Positions 1-11,601 of a stretch of DNA of 64,000 bases are shown here, one piece after another (position 1 is the stretch's first letter; each line of letters starts with the position of its first letter). The notes beneath the pieces are model-generated. The model did no database searches. It had not been told where the DNA came from and worked only from the letters and a program-made list of their open reading frames with translations. A program made the translations under genes and the position numbers. This DNA is from Pontederia crassipes (lineage: Eukaryota > Streptophyta > Magnoliopsida > Commelinales > Pontederiaceae). Location of the stretch: the NCBI GenBank assembly GCA_030549335.1, contig CM060198.1:42882353-42946352 (forward strand). Direction: 5' to 3'.

Positions 1-190
1 TCTACGTGCATGCGATTCGGGCCCTTGTCTTGTCGTCGCTCTCGATCGTCGATCGCCAAACTCCCTGTGCCCTCTCAATGTCACGATCAATCGATTGTCA
101 CTTTGCCTCACTAGAGATCAAGATAGAAACAGATAGAGATCGTGCCACCTCCATCTCACCTCGCCTTGTCGTCGCGGCCTCCAAGTAGAC
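1..190. other. unassigned sequence left of the gypsy LTR
   Basis: No protein family or repeat is recognisable. A 60-codon open frame here has no recognisable motif and is probably chance. This should be the flank, or an outer host repeat, into which the gypsy element starting at 191 inserted. Confidence 0.3.
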
Positions 191-2109
191 TATAACACCC
201 TGAATTTCATCCCCAAATTATCAAGAATAATTAAGTCATTCGACTGTGTTAACCGTTCGTAATCACATAATCATAACAAAATATGATTTTCTATTAAATC
301 AGTGGAAGCATAAAATCATTAAATAAAATAAAAAAATCGTCAATTAAATGCGAAAAACTTCATGAAACATCAAAAGTATGGTTATAGAATTGCAAACACA
401 TCTAAAACATCATCACATATAACAATTAAAATGTTTGAAAAACCATTATTAGACATCTCTTGGAAAGCATAGTCAAAAGGCTTTAAAAGGCTCTAAGACT
501 CCTAGATTAGTGTGCAATCTTTATTATCATGAGTTGAGCCGCCATCCATCCAATAATTATGCACCTGCACGGATTCAAGATGTAGAGGTTTTCCTGTTAG
601 AGTATGTAAAGGTCATGCATACGATGATATGATCATATACAGGATATTAGATGATATACATCATCATCTTTATATAAAAGAAGTAAACAATATGCATGTC
701 ATGTCATAACATATGAACTTCATTCATTCACTTCTATCATCATGCGATAAATAAAAGCATAGAAACATGTAGTCAATTCATCATACATAAAGTATAGATA
801 ATCTTAACAATCATCAATTCAATTCATAGGCACATAAGTAAAGTACACTTACAATAACCATCGTCTCCATACTTTTCTCAGGGTTGTTTTATAACCCTTT
901 CGGGCTTTCATTTTTGTGGACATCATTCCATTCCATCGATCATTGGCCCTTTCCTATAATGTTATATCTTTCGATAGTTGCGATTTATGTCATTGACCTC
1001 CCAATAGGCTAGCTAAGCCGTGTAGACAATGCTCCCCTCTCACCCGAAGGGGACATCAGAATGCACACACCGTTGTCGCTGTATGTAATGATCATTCTGA
1101 ACTCTCGCTCGAGGGCAACATCGGAATGCGCACACCGTTGCTGATGTGTGTAATGATCATTCTAGGCAAATATCCGATAAAGGGTCATAGAGGGTCGACA
1201 TGTAACATTATTCACAACTGGTTCATTATACTTTGTAATCAACAAATATTTACGTCACTCAATCTTCATGTTTTAACCTAGTTACGTGGGGAACATGCAT
1301 TTACGTATATTTAGGTTCTTATACAATCAACAAACATCAGCACATAGTATTAATACCTTAAAAATAACTTTTAATAAGGTATATAAAGTTTTTGCGATAG
1401 TCACGATCGTGAAAGCTATCGTCACGGCTATAATAAAAACACTTGGAAAAATCTCACTGTGGTGTCATGGCCGTAACAACTCTTGTTATGAGCATGACAG
1501 AACTCGTTTCGCCCGACCGCCCTCTTCTGTTAGGGGCGTAACTGCTGCGTTACAGCCGTAACAGGAGCAATTTTAGCCAATCGTTTACCCCTTTTTATCA
1601 CGGGAGTGACAGAATGTCTCACGGCCGCGATAGAGCCCTAAAACTCTGCCGCAACTGCTTTCTACACAATTTTTCAATCCAGACTTGGGAAAATGATGTA
1701 TAATCAAAGGAATAATTGTAGTCATATTTTTCAGACATTATAGGATCAAAAGGAGATGAAAAATCATGCAAAAACATTAAATTTTTAGATCTAGGTTCGT
1801 CCCCAAATCATGAACCATAAGAACTCATGAACCCTAACCATGAATCTAATAAAAAAACTTCAGCATGGTATAGATCTAATCATTAGAAGACTATACATGT
1901 ATAGATCTAATGAATTGCATGAATGAGAATCCTCAATCACAATCCAATAAGAGAACCGGATGTCCTCTTGCTTTCAATCCAAAATAGGAAGAACATTGAG
2001 AGAGGAGAGAGAGGTTTTGAATCCCCTTTACATACTTTCTTTTGGATCCTTCTCCTCTTTCTTCATCTTCTTTCTCCTTATTCCTCTTGCTTTTGTTCTC
2101 CTTCCACAA
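191..2109 (-). repeat. Ty3/gypsy 3' LTR (minus strand), truncated
   Basis: The left edge reads TATAACACCCTGAATTTC, a one-base variant of the TGTAACACC edge seen at 9379 and 37043. In minus orientation this is the 3' end of an LTR. The body aligns by eye with the 5' LTR remnant at 9379-10390 and with the solo LTR at 37043-39400, sharing the stretch around the CCTAGTTACGTGGG motif and the purine-rich GAGAGAGGAGAGAGAG part. It contains a cluster of TCACG/CGTGA palindromes at about 1401-1630. The right side, which would be the LTR start, is lost where copia LTR sequence begins at about 2110. Confidence 0.75.
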
Positions 2110-2455
2110 GTCATGCATTGATCGGTCTATCGGTATCCTGGATCGGTCGTCCGGTGTTGTCTCGCCTGATCTTTTTTGCTTCTATCGGCAAGTTGACGAA
2201 TCTACACTATTTTGTGCATAACTTTTTGCACAGTTATCCAAATTAGATAATCTTGAAATTTATGAATAGATAATAGGGATTCTCTATAGTTTTGATATTT
2301 ATCATTCATTTATAAGACCATAGTCAATTATTTAATCAAAGTTTAGTTCATAAAGTTGTCCTTTTTTTTGAACTTTTTCAGCATTTAACTTTAATCTTTT
2401 GATGTCTGTATCATCAAAATATAATTTTATATGACATTAAAACTTTGCTCCAACA
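2110..2455 (-). repeat. copia 3' LTR remnant (gag-only family)
   Basis: On the minus strand it begins TGTTGGAGCAAAG at 2455, preceded by a polypurine tract (2456-2472, AAAAAAGGGGGGAGATT on the minus strand). It matches the first third of the complete LTR at 4703-5986, including the GGTCGACCG-rich part. It stops near 2110 at a direct junction with gypsy LTR. About 900 bp of this LTR and the adjoining gypsy sequence are therefore missing, which suggests a deletion spanning the insertion boundary. Confidence 0.7.
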
Positions 2456-3140
2456 ATCTCCCCCCTTTTTTATGAAGATAAATTGAGAAATATGAAAAAT
2501 ATACAAGTTGCGAAAAAGTTATAAAATTTATAAAATCAATTTTACCACCTAAAACATAGTTTTCCCATAAATACTAATCGTAAGGTACTCTTCATATAAT
2601 TATATTCATATCATATTTCTCCTCCTTTTGTTTTATCAAAAAGTAGTTTGCAAATAAAGGACATAAGAAACCATATGTAATTCCTTTTTTAATCATGTTG
2701 TAAAAAAAGATTATTCTCCCCATTTGTCATAAATATGTAAAGTATTACATCATAAAGAGTTATAAAATATGCAAAAAAATAACTCCCCCTGAATTTTATT
2801 TTATAATGGTAAAATGAAATCAAATTAATTTAGAGGTTATGAAAGCCACAAGTAAAAGAAAATGTATTAAGAATCAAAATATTACATAAAATTTTGATAC
2901 AACAATGATATCAATGATATGTCAAAATAAAGTTAGAAGATTTTAACATGCTCCCCTATCACTATGACCAATTTTCTTTTTCTATTTTATATGTTCCTCT
3001 TTTCTTTCAAAGAAATAGTAATTTTGAAATTTTGAGTGAAATAAAAAAGTAAATGATATTTTTACCATGACTTTCATACCTTCACATTTTCAATTCCACT
3101 TGTCATTTGCTTTACATGTGAGGCACACCTGAAAATTAAT
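2456..3140 (-). other. 3' non-coding part of the copia element, with polypurine tracts
   Basis: This is AT-rich sequence between the gag remnant and the 3' LTR. On the minus strand it contains the terminal polypurine tract plus two internal G-rich tracts (about 2714-2730 and 2780-2790). Such tracts are common downstream of pol in plant copia elements. No protease, integrase, reverse transcriptase or RNase H motif is visible, so the element passes from gag straight to this region. Confidence 0.55.
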
Positions 3141-4606
3141 TATTTATTCTTTAGTACCCAAACTTCTTTGGGTCCTAATTTGTTAGACAATATTCTTTTT
3201 GTAATCCAAATCATGCCATGTTGTGTTGGTTTCTTATTTTGCATTGATATGCATAATGACCATAAAATTCACGTGTAAAATATGTAATATGTGATTTTCT
3301 ATCACAGGAATGATTAGATTTCCAATAAGAATTTTCATGTCTAAAGTGTTTCCTAAAATTATTTTTCGTTACATGAGAAATAGTCTTATCATTATTTTGT
3401 TATTTTTTAAAAAAGTATTTTCCTATTTTACTTTTTTCTAAAGAACATACTGGTTTAGTATTTTCCTGTTTTACTTTTTTCTAAAGAACATGCTAGTTAG
3501 TATCAATTTCATTTTTCAGATTTTCATTTTACATAAAACAAGTGTCCTTTTCTTCTTTTAATTTTTCATTTTTCTCTTTAAGTGAAAAATATCTTTTTAT
3601 AAGAGAGAAAAGTTCTTTATTCACATCTAAAGAAATATTTTTTTTCGGAAGAGCTAGATGAGTTATTATTTGAATTTTAAGGGCTAGAACTTAACTCATC
3701 GTTGTGCGCCATTAAGCATAGGTATGCTTCATCACTAGAAGAGCTTGATGAGTCACTTGTTTCACTTGACTCTTCATATTTTTTCTTTTCCCCTTTCTGA
3801 GATGTCTCTTATTTGTGTTGTTTGTATGATCTTTTGATTGGCTTCTTATTCTTCTCTTTCTTTTTTATCAATTTACGATACTTATTTAATTTTCTTGTAT
3901 AGCGTGTGAGTCTCTTTTCATCCACTTCCTCTTCACTTGAGTCTTCTTTTTTTTTCGTTTGTTTTCAATGCCAATGTTTTTTTCTTGAGAGCTTTTACTT
4001 CTTCATCTTCTTGGATTGCAATCTCATAGGTTAGAAGTGAGCCAATAAGATCATCAAAATCCAACTTGTTCAACTCATTTTCTTCAATCATGATAATCTT
4101 TGTATGTCATTTGGAGGAGAGAGACCTGAAAAACTTTTTCACTTTTTGATGGTTAGTTCGTGGCTTGTCCAAGGAGGCTAAGCTATTCTCATTAATGAAT
4201 TCATTTTCTAACATTTTGAAAGAGTTATATTGATGATTTAAAATATTTAATCTAGATTCTTTAACTTTATCTATTCATTCATTAGTAGTGATGAGCTTAT
4301 TCTAAATCTCAGTTGCACTTTCACAACTAGAAATCCGATTAAATTCCGTTGAATCCAAAACATAATAAAAAAATATTATTAGCTTTCCAATTCAATTTTG
4401 AAAAAATTTTCTGTCTTTCGTCATGTTCTGAAGGTAATTTTTCATGTAAATAATAATATTTTTCAACAATATCCCATATATTTATATCAATAGAACATAT
4501 GTATGCTTGAAAATCCTTATTTTTTAATAGGTAAAATTTGATGCATTAAATAGAGGAGGATGACTAATTGATTGTCTTTCGAAAAATTAAATCCACTCGA
4601 TGTCAT
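3140..4606 (-). pseudogene. Ty1/copia gag, degenerate (gag-only element)
   Basis: The reading starts at the ATG complement at 4604-4606 with a short N-terminal stretch like the one at 12989 (M-x-S-S-x-F-x-F). It continues through a broken UBN2/retrotransposon gag domain, an acidic Ser/Glu-rich part (about 3640-3960) and a region parallel to the zinc-knuckle end of the gag copies at 11601 and 13777. In the knuckle (about 3240-3300) the first two cysteines appear replaced (Tyr and Arg). It ends with a gag-like GPK-x-VWV motif near 3150. Multiple stops and frameshifts make it non-coding. Known: gag builds the cytoplasmic virus-like particle. The lack of any pol after gag is the notable point. 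Confidence 0.65.
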
Positions 4607-4689
4607 GGCTCCAAAGATGGTTAAATCTTAAAATAAGATGATTAGATCTTGAAATAAGATGATTAAAAATTAAAACAAGAGCAACCTGC

Positions 4690-4702
4690 CTAATACTAGT
4701 TG
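4690..4702 (-). other. degenerate primer-binding site of the copia element
   Basis: Directly inside the 5' LTR end (4703), the minus strand reads ACTAGTATTAG. This is a diverged form of the initiator-Met tRNA complement TTGGTATCAGAG; the sister copy at 12864 reads TGGTATTAGAG. It fixes the element as minus strand with its 5' LTR on the right. Confidence 0.5.
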
Positions 4703-5986
4703 TAGCATCTCAAATGCACCAAGATGTGTGTGTGTGGGGGGGGGGGGGGGGGGGTTGGGTGGGGTCGAATTGGCATTTAACATCAAAAGTATCGATATCA
4801 CAAAAATCATCACGGAAGCTTAAAATCAATTCGTTAAACTTTAAACCAAAACAAATCAGATCACATCACAACATAATATGAAGGAGGGAGAGAGAAATCA
4901 AACACGATGAACATGGTGGTTGTTGACGAAGTTTGGCCACACTTTATCCCACAACCCCACTCTGACTTCTCGATCTCGAAACCGTTGGAGATTCCACTAA
5001 AATCTTCCTTAGTTCCAAATGGAGCAAGGAAGAAAACCCTTTACATCAACCACATTTTCTTCGCTTCGAGAGGTAAGACAACCTCTCCTCCTAGGAATCT
5101 TATCTTTTCTCTCTCTCAAGAGGTAAGATATGGAACCTCTTTCACACAAGAGTTCTCTCAATTTTTCTAAATAATTGTTTCTCTCTTTTATAATACTATG
5201 CTCACAAGAAGAGAAAAGAGAAAGAAGAGAAAAACTAAAATGATAACTTCAAGGAAAGGGTCTTTTTTTTATAACTTCAAGTTTTTCTTCAATTCTTGGA
5301 TGGATGCATTTGCTTCAGGCTTTGACACTCCTTTTATAGGCTTCAGTATGTGGAAAATTCGTTCATGAATTTTTCTACATTTTACTCATTCAAAAATAGT
5401 TGTTATTGTTCATTTGACTCGGAGGTTGATCAACCGCATTGTTAGATCGGTCGACCAGTCTATGTGACCGTTGCACAATTTCTTTAGCTTCTATGCTTGA
5501 TCGGTCGACCAAACTATCAATCGGTCAATAGACTAGTATAGTCTTGACATCTTTTATTTTGTCCATTGACCTGATCGTTCGGCCAGCGCATCAATCGGTC
5601 TATCGACCGGTATAGTCTCGACATAGAACTAGGCAAGCCACACATTGATCGATCGATCGATATCTCGGATCGGTCGACCGGTATTGTCTCGTCTGGTCTT
5701 CTTTGCTTCAACCAGCATGTTGATTGATTTGTACTATTTTGAGCATAATGTTTTGTACAGTTATCTAAATTAGATAATCTTGACTTCTATGAATAGCTAA
5801 CAGGATTCTCTACAACTTTGGTATTTATCATTTATCCAAAATCTGATAAGACCATAGTCAATTATTTAATCAATGTGTAGTTCATAAATTTATCCTTTTT
5901 TTTATTTTTTCAACATTTAACTTTAATCTTTTGGGGTTTTATCATTAAAATATAATTTTATATGAAATTAAAACTTTGCTCCAACA
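4703..5986 (-). repeat. copia 5' LTR, complete (1284 bp)
   Basis: Its ends are TGTTGGAGCAAAG at 5986 and ...GATGCTACA at 4703, both read on the minus strand. It interrupts the gypsy pol frame at 5987. It includes a run of G on the plus strand at about 4738-4754, which equals the poly-C tract near the 3' end of the sister LTR (15013-15028). It also has a cluster of CGGTCGACCG-like palindromes at 5430-5690. The plus-strand ORF at 4907-5170 lies in LTR sequence and is not a gene. Confidence 0.8.
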
Positions 5987-8900
5987 CATAGGTGAGGTTT
6001 TCCTTGATGGTTGGCTCTTCAATCACCACCACATGTGAACTGTCATATGTATACTTGCGAAGCATTGACACTTGAAAAATATTATGGATTCTGACATATG
6101 AAGGAGACAATGCTAACTTGTATGCTCCTTCTCTCACCTTCTTCAGCATCTCAAAGGGACCGATATACCTAGGAGTCAAGTTGCTCCTTCTGATGAACTT
6201 GATGACTCCTTTAGTAGGAGATACCTTCAGCAATATGATCTTCAACTCAATAGATTTGTTCTCTTCTTTTTTTGTCTGCATAGCTCTTCTGGCAGCTTTG
6301 AGCTACCATCATTCTTTCTTTTATCAAATTTACCTTCTCAGCATACTTTTCTACTAATTTTGATCCTAGTAGTTTTCCTTCACCAACAACACTCCAACAT
6401 GTGGGAGACCTACAAGGTCTTCCATATAGTGCCTCAAATGGGGCCATCTTGATGGAGTGGTAACTGTTGTTATAGGCAAACTCAGCTAAAGTAAAATGGC
6501 CATCCCAACTGCCTTGCTAATCTATTGCACATGCTCTGAGCATGTCTTTCAAGGTTTGGATCGTTCTTTCATTTTACCCATCACTCTGAGGATGAAATGC
6601 AGTGCTATAGTACAACCTTGTACCAAATGCATGCTGCAACCATCTCCAGAACCTTGCTGTGAATCTGGGATCTCTATCCGATACAATGCAAACAAGAATC
6701 CCATGTAATTAGGTAATCTCGTTAACATATAATTTCATCACGCATGCAACAGACTGTCTCACATTGTAAGGTAAGAATTGAGCTCGCTTGGACAATCTAT
6801 CAATGATAACCCATATGGCATTGTGACCTTTTTGTGTCTTTGGGGGTCCTACAATGAAGTTCATTGTGATCTCCCTCCATTTCCACTGAGGTATGGGCAA
6901 TGGGTTTAGCATTACTGGTGGCTTTTGGTGCTCAATCTTAACCTGTTGGCAAACTAAGCACTTGGAGACAAATTCTCGTACTTCTCTGCTCATGTCTCTC
7001 CACCAAAATGTCCTTTGCAGGTCCTTGAACATTTTAGTGGTTCGAAGATGGATGGCAAACTCTGACTTATGGCACTTAGTCAGAATTTCTTTTTTGAGCT
7101 TTTTATTTCATGTACCCATAATCTGTCTTAGTACCTAATAGTCCCATCTTCATCAATTCTGTAATCTAGGTGCCCTTTCTCACATAAAGTCTTCATATCT
7201 TTGTACTCTGGGTCTTCTTTCTGTGCTTGTGCTATTCTTGCTACTAAATCAAGTTGAATGACATAGTGCATCATCAACTTTTCCTGAGTACTTTCTTCAA
7301 TAAGAGTCTACTTGTAGACTCTTAGGCAAGCCATTGATCCTTCCCCTTTTTTGCTTAGAGCATCTGCTATAGAGTTGACTTTCCCCGAATGATATAGAAT
7401 ACCAAACTCATAGCCCTTTAAGAATTGTAGCCATCGCCTTTGTCTCATGTTGAGCTCTTTCTGAGTGAATACATATTTGATGCTCTTATGGTCAGTGAAC
7501 ACTTCAAATTCTTCCCCCTATAAGTAGTGCTTCCATAACTTCAAAGCAAACATTACTACCGCCAACTCCAAGTCATGAGTATGATAGTTCCTCTCATGTG
7601 GCTTGAGTTTTCTTAAGGCATAAGCCACAATCCTTCCATGCTGCATCAACACACAGCTCAGTCTAAATCCACTAGTATCATTGTACATTGTGTAGCCGCC
7701 ATTTCCTGTGAGAATTGTTAGTACTAGTGCAGTGGTCAATCTTTTCTTCAGCTCCAGGAAGCTATCTTTACATTTCTGTGTCCAATTGAACTTCTCTCCT
7801 TTCCTATCAACTTTGTCATTGGGACAGCAATCTTTGAGAAGTCTTGGATGAACTTTCTGTAGTAGCCAAGTAATCTAAGAAAACTTCTAATATCTGTCAC
7901 TGTCTTTGGCCTTTCTCAATTGATGATAGTTTCTATCTTGCCTGGGTTCACCGAGATCCCTTCCTTTGACACTATGTGGCCTAAGAAGCTAACTTGCTCC
8001 AACCAGAATTCACACTTGGAGAATTTGTCATTCAATTGGTGCTACCTCAATGTCTCCAAACCAATCTTTAGGTGCTTTTGGTGTTCTTCTGGACTTGATG
8101 AGTAAATCAGAATATCAACCACGAACACTATGACAAAATTGTCTAGATGATGCTTGAAAATCATGTTCATCAAATCCAAAAATGTTATAGGAGCATTTGT
8201 TAGTCCAAAAGGCATAATCAGAAACTCATAATGGTCATACTTGAACCTAAAGGTCATCTTTGCGATATCCTCATCAGCTACTCTGAGCTGATGGTATCCA
8301 CTTCTCAAATTAATTTTTGAAAAGTCTGATGCTGTGGATAATTAATAAAAAAGATCGCCAATTCTAGGCAGAGGATACTTGTTTGATGGCACTTTGTTCA
8401 ACATCCTATAGTCTATACACAGCCTCAGTGATCCATCATTCTTCTTCATAAATAGGACAAGTGCACCCCATGGGATCACACTTGGCCTGATGAAGCCTCT
8501 GTCCAACAATTCTTGCAGTTTATCCTTCAACTTCTTCATTTCTGATGGTACCATTTTGTAGGGAGGTTTTGAGATAGGAGCCATCCCTAGCATGAGGTCA
8601 ACGTGGAAGTTGACCTCTCTTTATGGAGGTAATCTTAGGGGCTCATCGGGAAATACATCAAGAAAGTCCCTAACAACTTCAAGTTATTGTAGTGGCTTGG
8701 GTTGAAGTCACTTTTGACAATACTTGCCAAAAATCCTCGGCAATCATTATTCAACATCTTAGTTGTCTTGGCCGAGGAAATCATCATCTTCTTCCTCTTT
8801 GATTGTACTTTGTGAAAAATCATAAAAGTGCCATCCTTCTTGTCAATCTTGACTTTCTTATCTCTACATAACATATAGGCGTCATGGTATTAACATCATA

Positions 8901-9000
8901 TAGTAGTCTACCATGGGTAGCACTATGAGATTAGCTGAGTAGTACACTCATTCAATCATAACTGATGTCTCTATGAGGTAATTCCTAGTGGAGATTCTGC
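5987..9000 (-). pseudogene. Ty3/gypsy pol polyprotein, chromovirus-like, broken
   Basis: Pieces of one pol lie in minus-strand order. A protease/RT linker is at 8874-8635. RT follows at 8593-8342 (conserved CIDYRMLNK) and 8308-8042 (the YVDD box decayed to VVD, then ILIYSSS). RNase H is at 7739-7518 and 7502-7308 (FTDHKSIKY, then ADALSKK). The integrase zinc-binding region and core are at 7032-6709 (CLVCQQVK) and 6447-6247. The post-integrase segment at 6281-5990 contains HNIFQVSMLRKY, typical of plant chromoviruses such as Del/Tekay. Stops and frameshifts separate the pieces. The 3' end is cut at ENLTY by the copia LTR at 5986. About 360 bp separates pol from the primer-binding site, so gag is essentially deleted. 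Confidence 0.85.
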
Positions 9001-9363
9001 CTAGTGGTGTTGCCACTTCATACTTTCCATCTTATCATTCCATTAGATTTCTATCTGTCCTTGTGAAAATTGAATTTGTACAATCTCTTAAATCATTTCA
9101 TAGTCTTTAGACTATGAAGATTTGTTCAATTGTCATAAACAATTATGTATACAATTCTGGACAATTTCTTATGGCATGTCCATCATCATTAAACTTTACA
9201 ATGAGATTCACATTTCTCTTGTTATATATTTCCCATAGTCAACTAACAATACAATCAATGGCACAATACTTGCATACTTAACTTTGAATAGTTGCTCATG
9301 ACGATTGCACAGGGACCTAGACTCTTAACAATTCTATAATATACTTAGCAAGGTCCTAAGCAT

Positions 9364-9375
9364 GCTCTGATACCA
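9364..9375 (-). other. gypsy primer-binding site (initiator-Met tRNA type)
   Basis: The plus strand reads GCTCTGATACCA; its complement TGGTATCAGAGC is the canonical plant initiator-Met tRNA primer site. It lies 3 bases inside the LTR edge TGTAACACC at 9379, and sets orientation and the LTR/internal boundary. Confidence 0.9.
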
Positions 9376-9378
9376 AAC

Positions 9379-10390
9379 TGTAACACCCCGAATTTTACCC
9401 CCAAATTGCCAAGGACAATTGGGTCATTCAGCTGTGTGAACCCGTTCGCCATCACATAATCATAATAAAATATGATTTTCTATTAAATCAATGAAAGCAT
9501 AAAATCATTAAATAAGATAAAAGAATCCTTCAATAAAATGCAAACAACTTCATGAAACATCAAAAGTATGGTTATAGAATTGCAAACACATCTAAAACAT
9601 CATCACCTATAGCAATTAAAATGTTTGAATAACCATTATTAGACATATCTTGGAAGACATAGTCAAAAGACTTTAAAACATAAAGACTCTAAGACTCCTA
9701 CACCAGTGTGCAATCTTTATTGTCATGAGCTAAGCCATCATCCATCCAATCAGTATGCACCTGGATGGATCTAGGATGTAGAGGTTTCCCTGTTAGAGTA
9801 TGCAAAGGTCATGCATGCGATGATATGATCATATACAGGATACTACATGTTATATATCATCATATTTATATAAAAGAAGTAAACAATATGCATGCCATGT
9901 CTTAACATATGAAGTACATTTTTCTGTCATCATGCAATAAATAAAAGCATGGAAACATATAGTCAATTCATCATACATATAGTATGGACAATCTTAACAA
10001 TCATCAATTCAATTCATAAGCAAATAAGTGAAGTACACTTATTTTCCTCAGGGTTGTTTTATAAATCTTTCACATTCGTGGGATATCATTCCATCCCATC
10101 GATCATTGGTCCTTTCCTATTAATGTTATATCTTTCGATAGTTGGGATTTATGTCGTTGCCATCTCAATAGGCTAGCTAAGCTGTGGAGACAATGCTCCC
10201 CTCTCACTCGAAGGTGACATAAAAATGCACACACCGTTGCCGATGTGTGTAATGAACATTCCGGATAAATATCCGATAAAGGGAAAAAGAGGGTCGACAT
10301 GTAACATTATCCACAATTTGGTTTATTATGCTTTGTAATCAACAAACATTTACGTCGCTCAATATTCATGTTTTAACCTAGTTACGTGGG
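9379..10390 (-). repeat. Ty3/gypsy 5' LTR (minus strand), truncated
   Basis: It starts TGTAACACCCCGAATTT on the plus strand and parallels 191-1290 closely. The match stops after GTTACGTGGG at 10390, where copia gag sequence begins mid-gene, so the rest of this LTR is missing. The purine-rich and TATA-bearing 5' part of the LTR is not present here. Confidence 0.8.
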
Positions 10391-11601
10391 TACCACTTAT
10401 GAAGGAATAGATAAACTCAAAGAATGTAGATTAATATTTTAAATCATCAATATGATTCCTTCAAGATGCATGAAAATGAATCTATAAATGATACGGTTGC
10501 TCATTTTAATGACATTGTGAATGGCTTAGTCTTTTTGGGCGAGCCAAGACCTAACCCCCAAAAGGTGAAAAAAATTCTCAGGTCACTCTCCTCCAAATGG
10601 CATACAAAAAGTACGGTGATCGAAGAAAAGGATCTGAACAAATTGGATTTCAATGATCTTATTAGTTCACTTCTAACCTATGAGATAGGAATCCAAGAAG
10701 AAGAAGAATTAAATACTTCGAAAAAGAAGACATTAGCTTTGAAAGCAAGCAAAAGTGAAGACGACTCGAGTGAAGAAGAAGTAGACGAAAAGAGACCCGC
10801 CCTCTACACAAGAAAACTCGATAAGTATCTCAAATTGGTGAAAAAAAAAAGAATGTGAAGCCTATTCGAAGATCATACAAAAATCACAAAGAAGAGACAT
10901 CTCATAGAAGAAAGAAGAAAAGGCATGAAGAGTCAAGTGAAGATGAAACATCAAATTCGTCAAGTGAGGATGCATATCTATGCTTAATGGCACATTATGA
11001 TGAGGTATCCTCAAACTATTCTTATTGTTCTAGTGCTAATAGTGATAATGATAATGAGGATGATAATATTAATTTTGATGTGCATAAGGAATTTTATTTC
11101 TTAATTGAAAATTATCTTATTCTTAAAAAGAAGAATAAAAATTTGATGAATAACTTTCATATTATAAAAGATGACATTGATATTTTGAAAAACGAAAGGG
11201 ATGCATGTCTAATTTATAATGAAACCTTGATGAATGACTTTCATATTATGAAAATGAGTTTGAAAAATAAAAAAATGGAAAATGAAAATCTCAAAAATGA
11301 AATTGAAACTTTGGAAATTATACATGCATGTGAAATTGTAAAACTAGCATGCTCTTTAGAAAAAGAAAAAAAAGAAAATGCCTTTTTGAAAAATATAGCT
11401 ATTTCTCATGTAACAAAAAATAATCTTAAAAAACACTTTGGACATGAAATCTCTTATTGGAAAATTAATCATACATATGATAGAAAATCACATATTACAT
11501 GTTTTACATGTCGATTTAATGGCCATTTTGCATATCAATGCAAAGTAAGAAAATCGTCACAAAATAGCATGATATATTTTGATGATACAAACCTCAAATG
11601 A
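10391..11601 (+). pseudogene. Ty1/copia gag, 5'-truncated
   Basis: Two open stretches (10466-10858 and 10855-11601) make one gag split by a slip in a poly-A run near 10845. The first has the C-terminal part of a UBN2-type gag domain (SLSSKWHTK, LISSLLTYE) and an acidic linker. The second has a Lys/Glu/Ser-rich region, a long coiled-coil-like stretch at 11090-11400, and a CCHC knuckle C-x2-C-x4-H-x4-C at about 11500-11545. The 5' LTR and gag start are missing. Just after the knuckle the frame runs into LTR sequence (about 11575), with no protease or pol. The same junction recurs at 13760. Confidence 0.7.
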
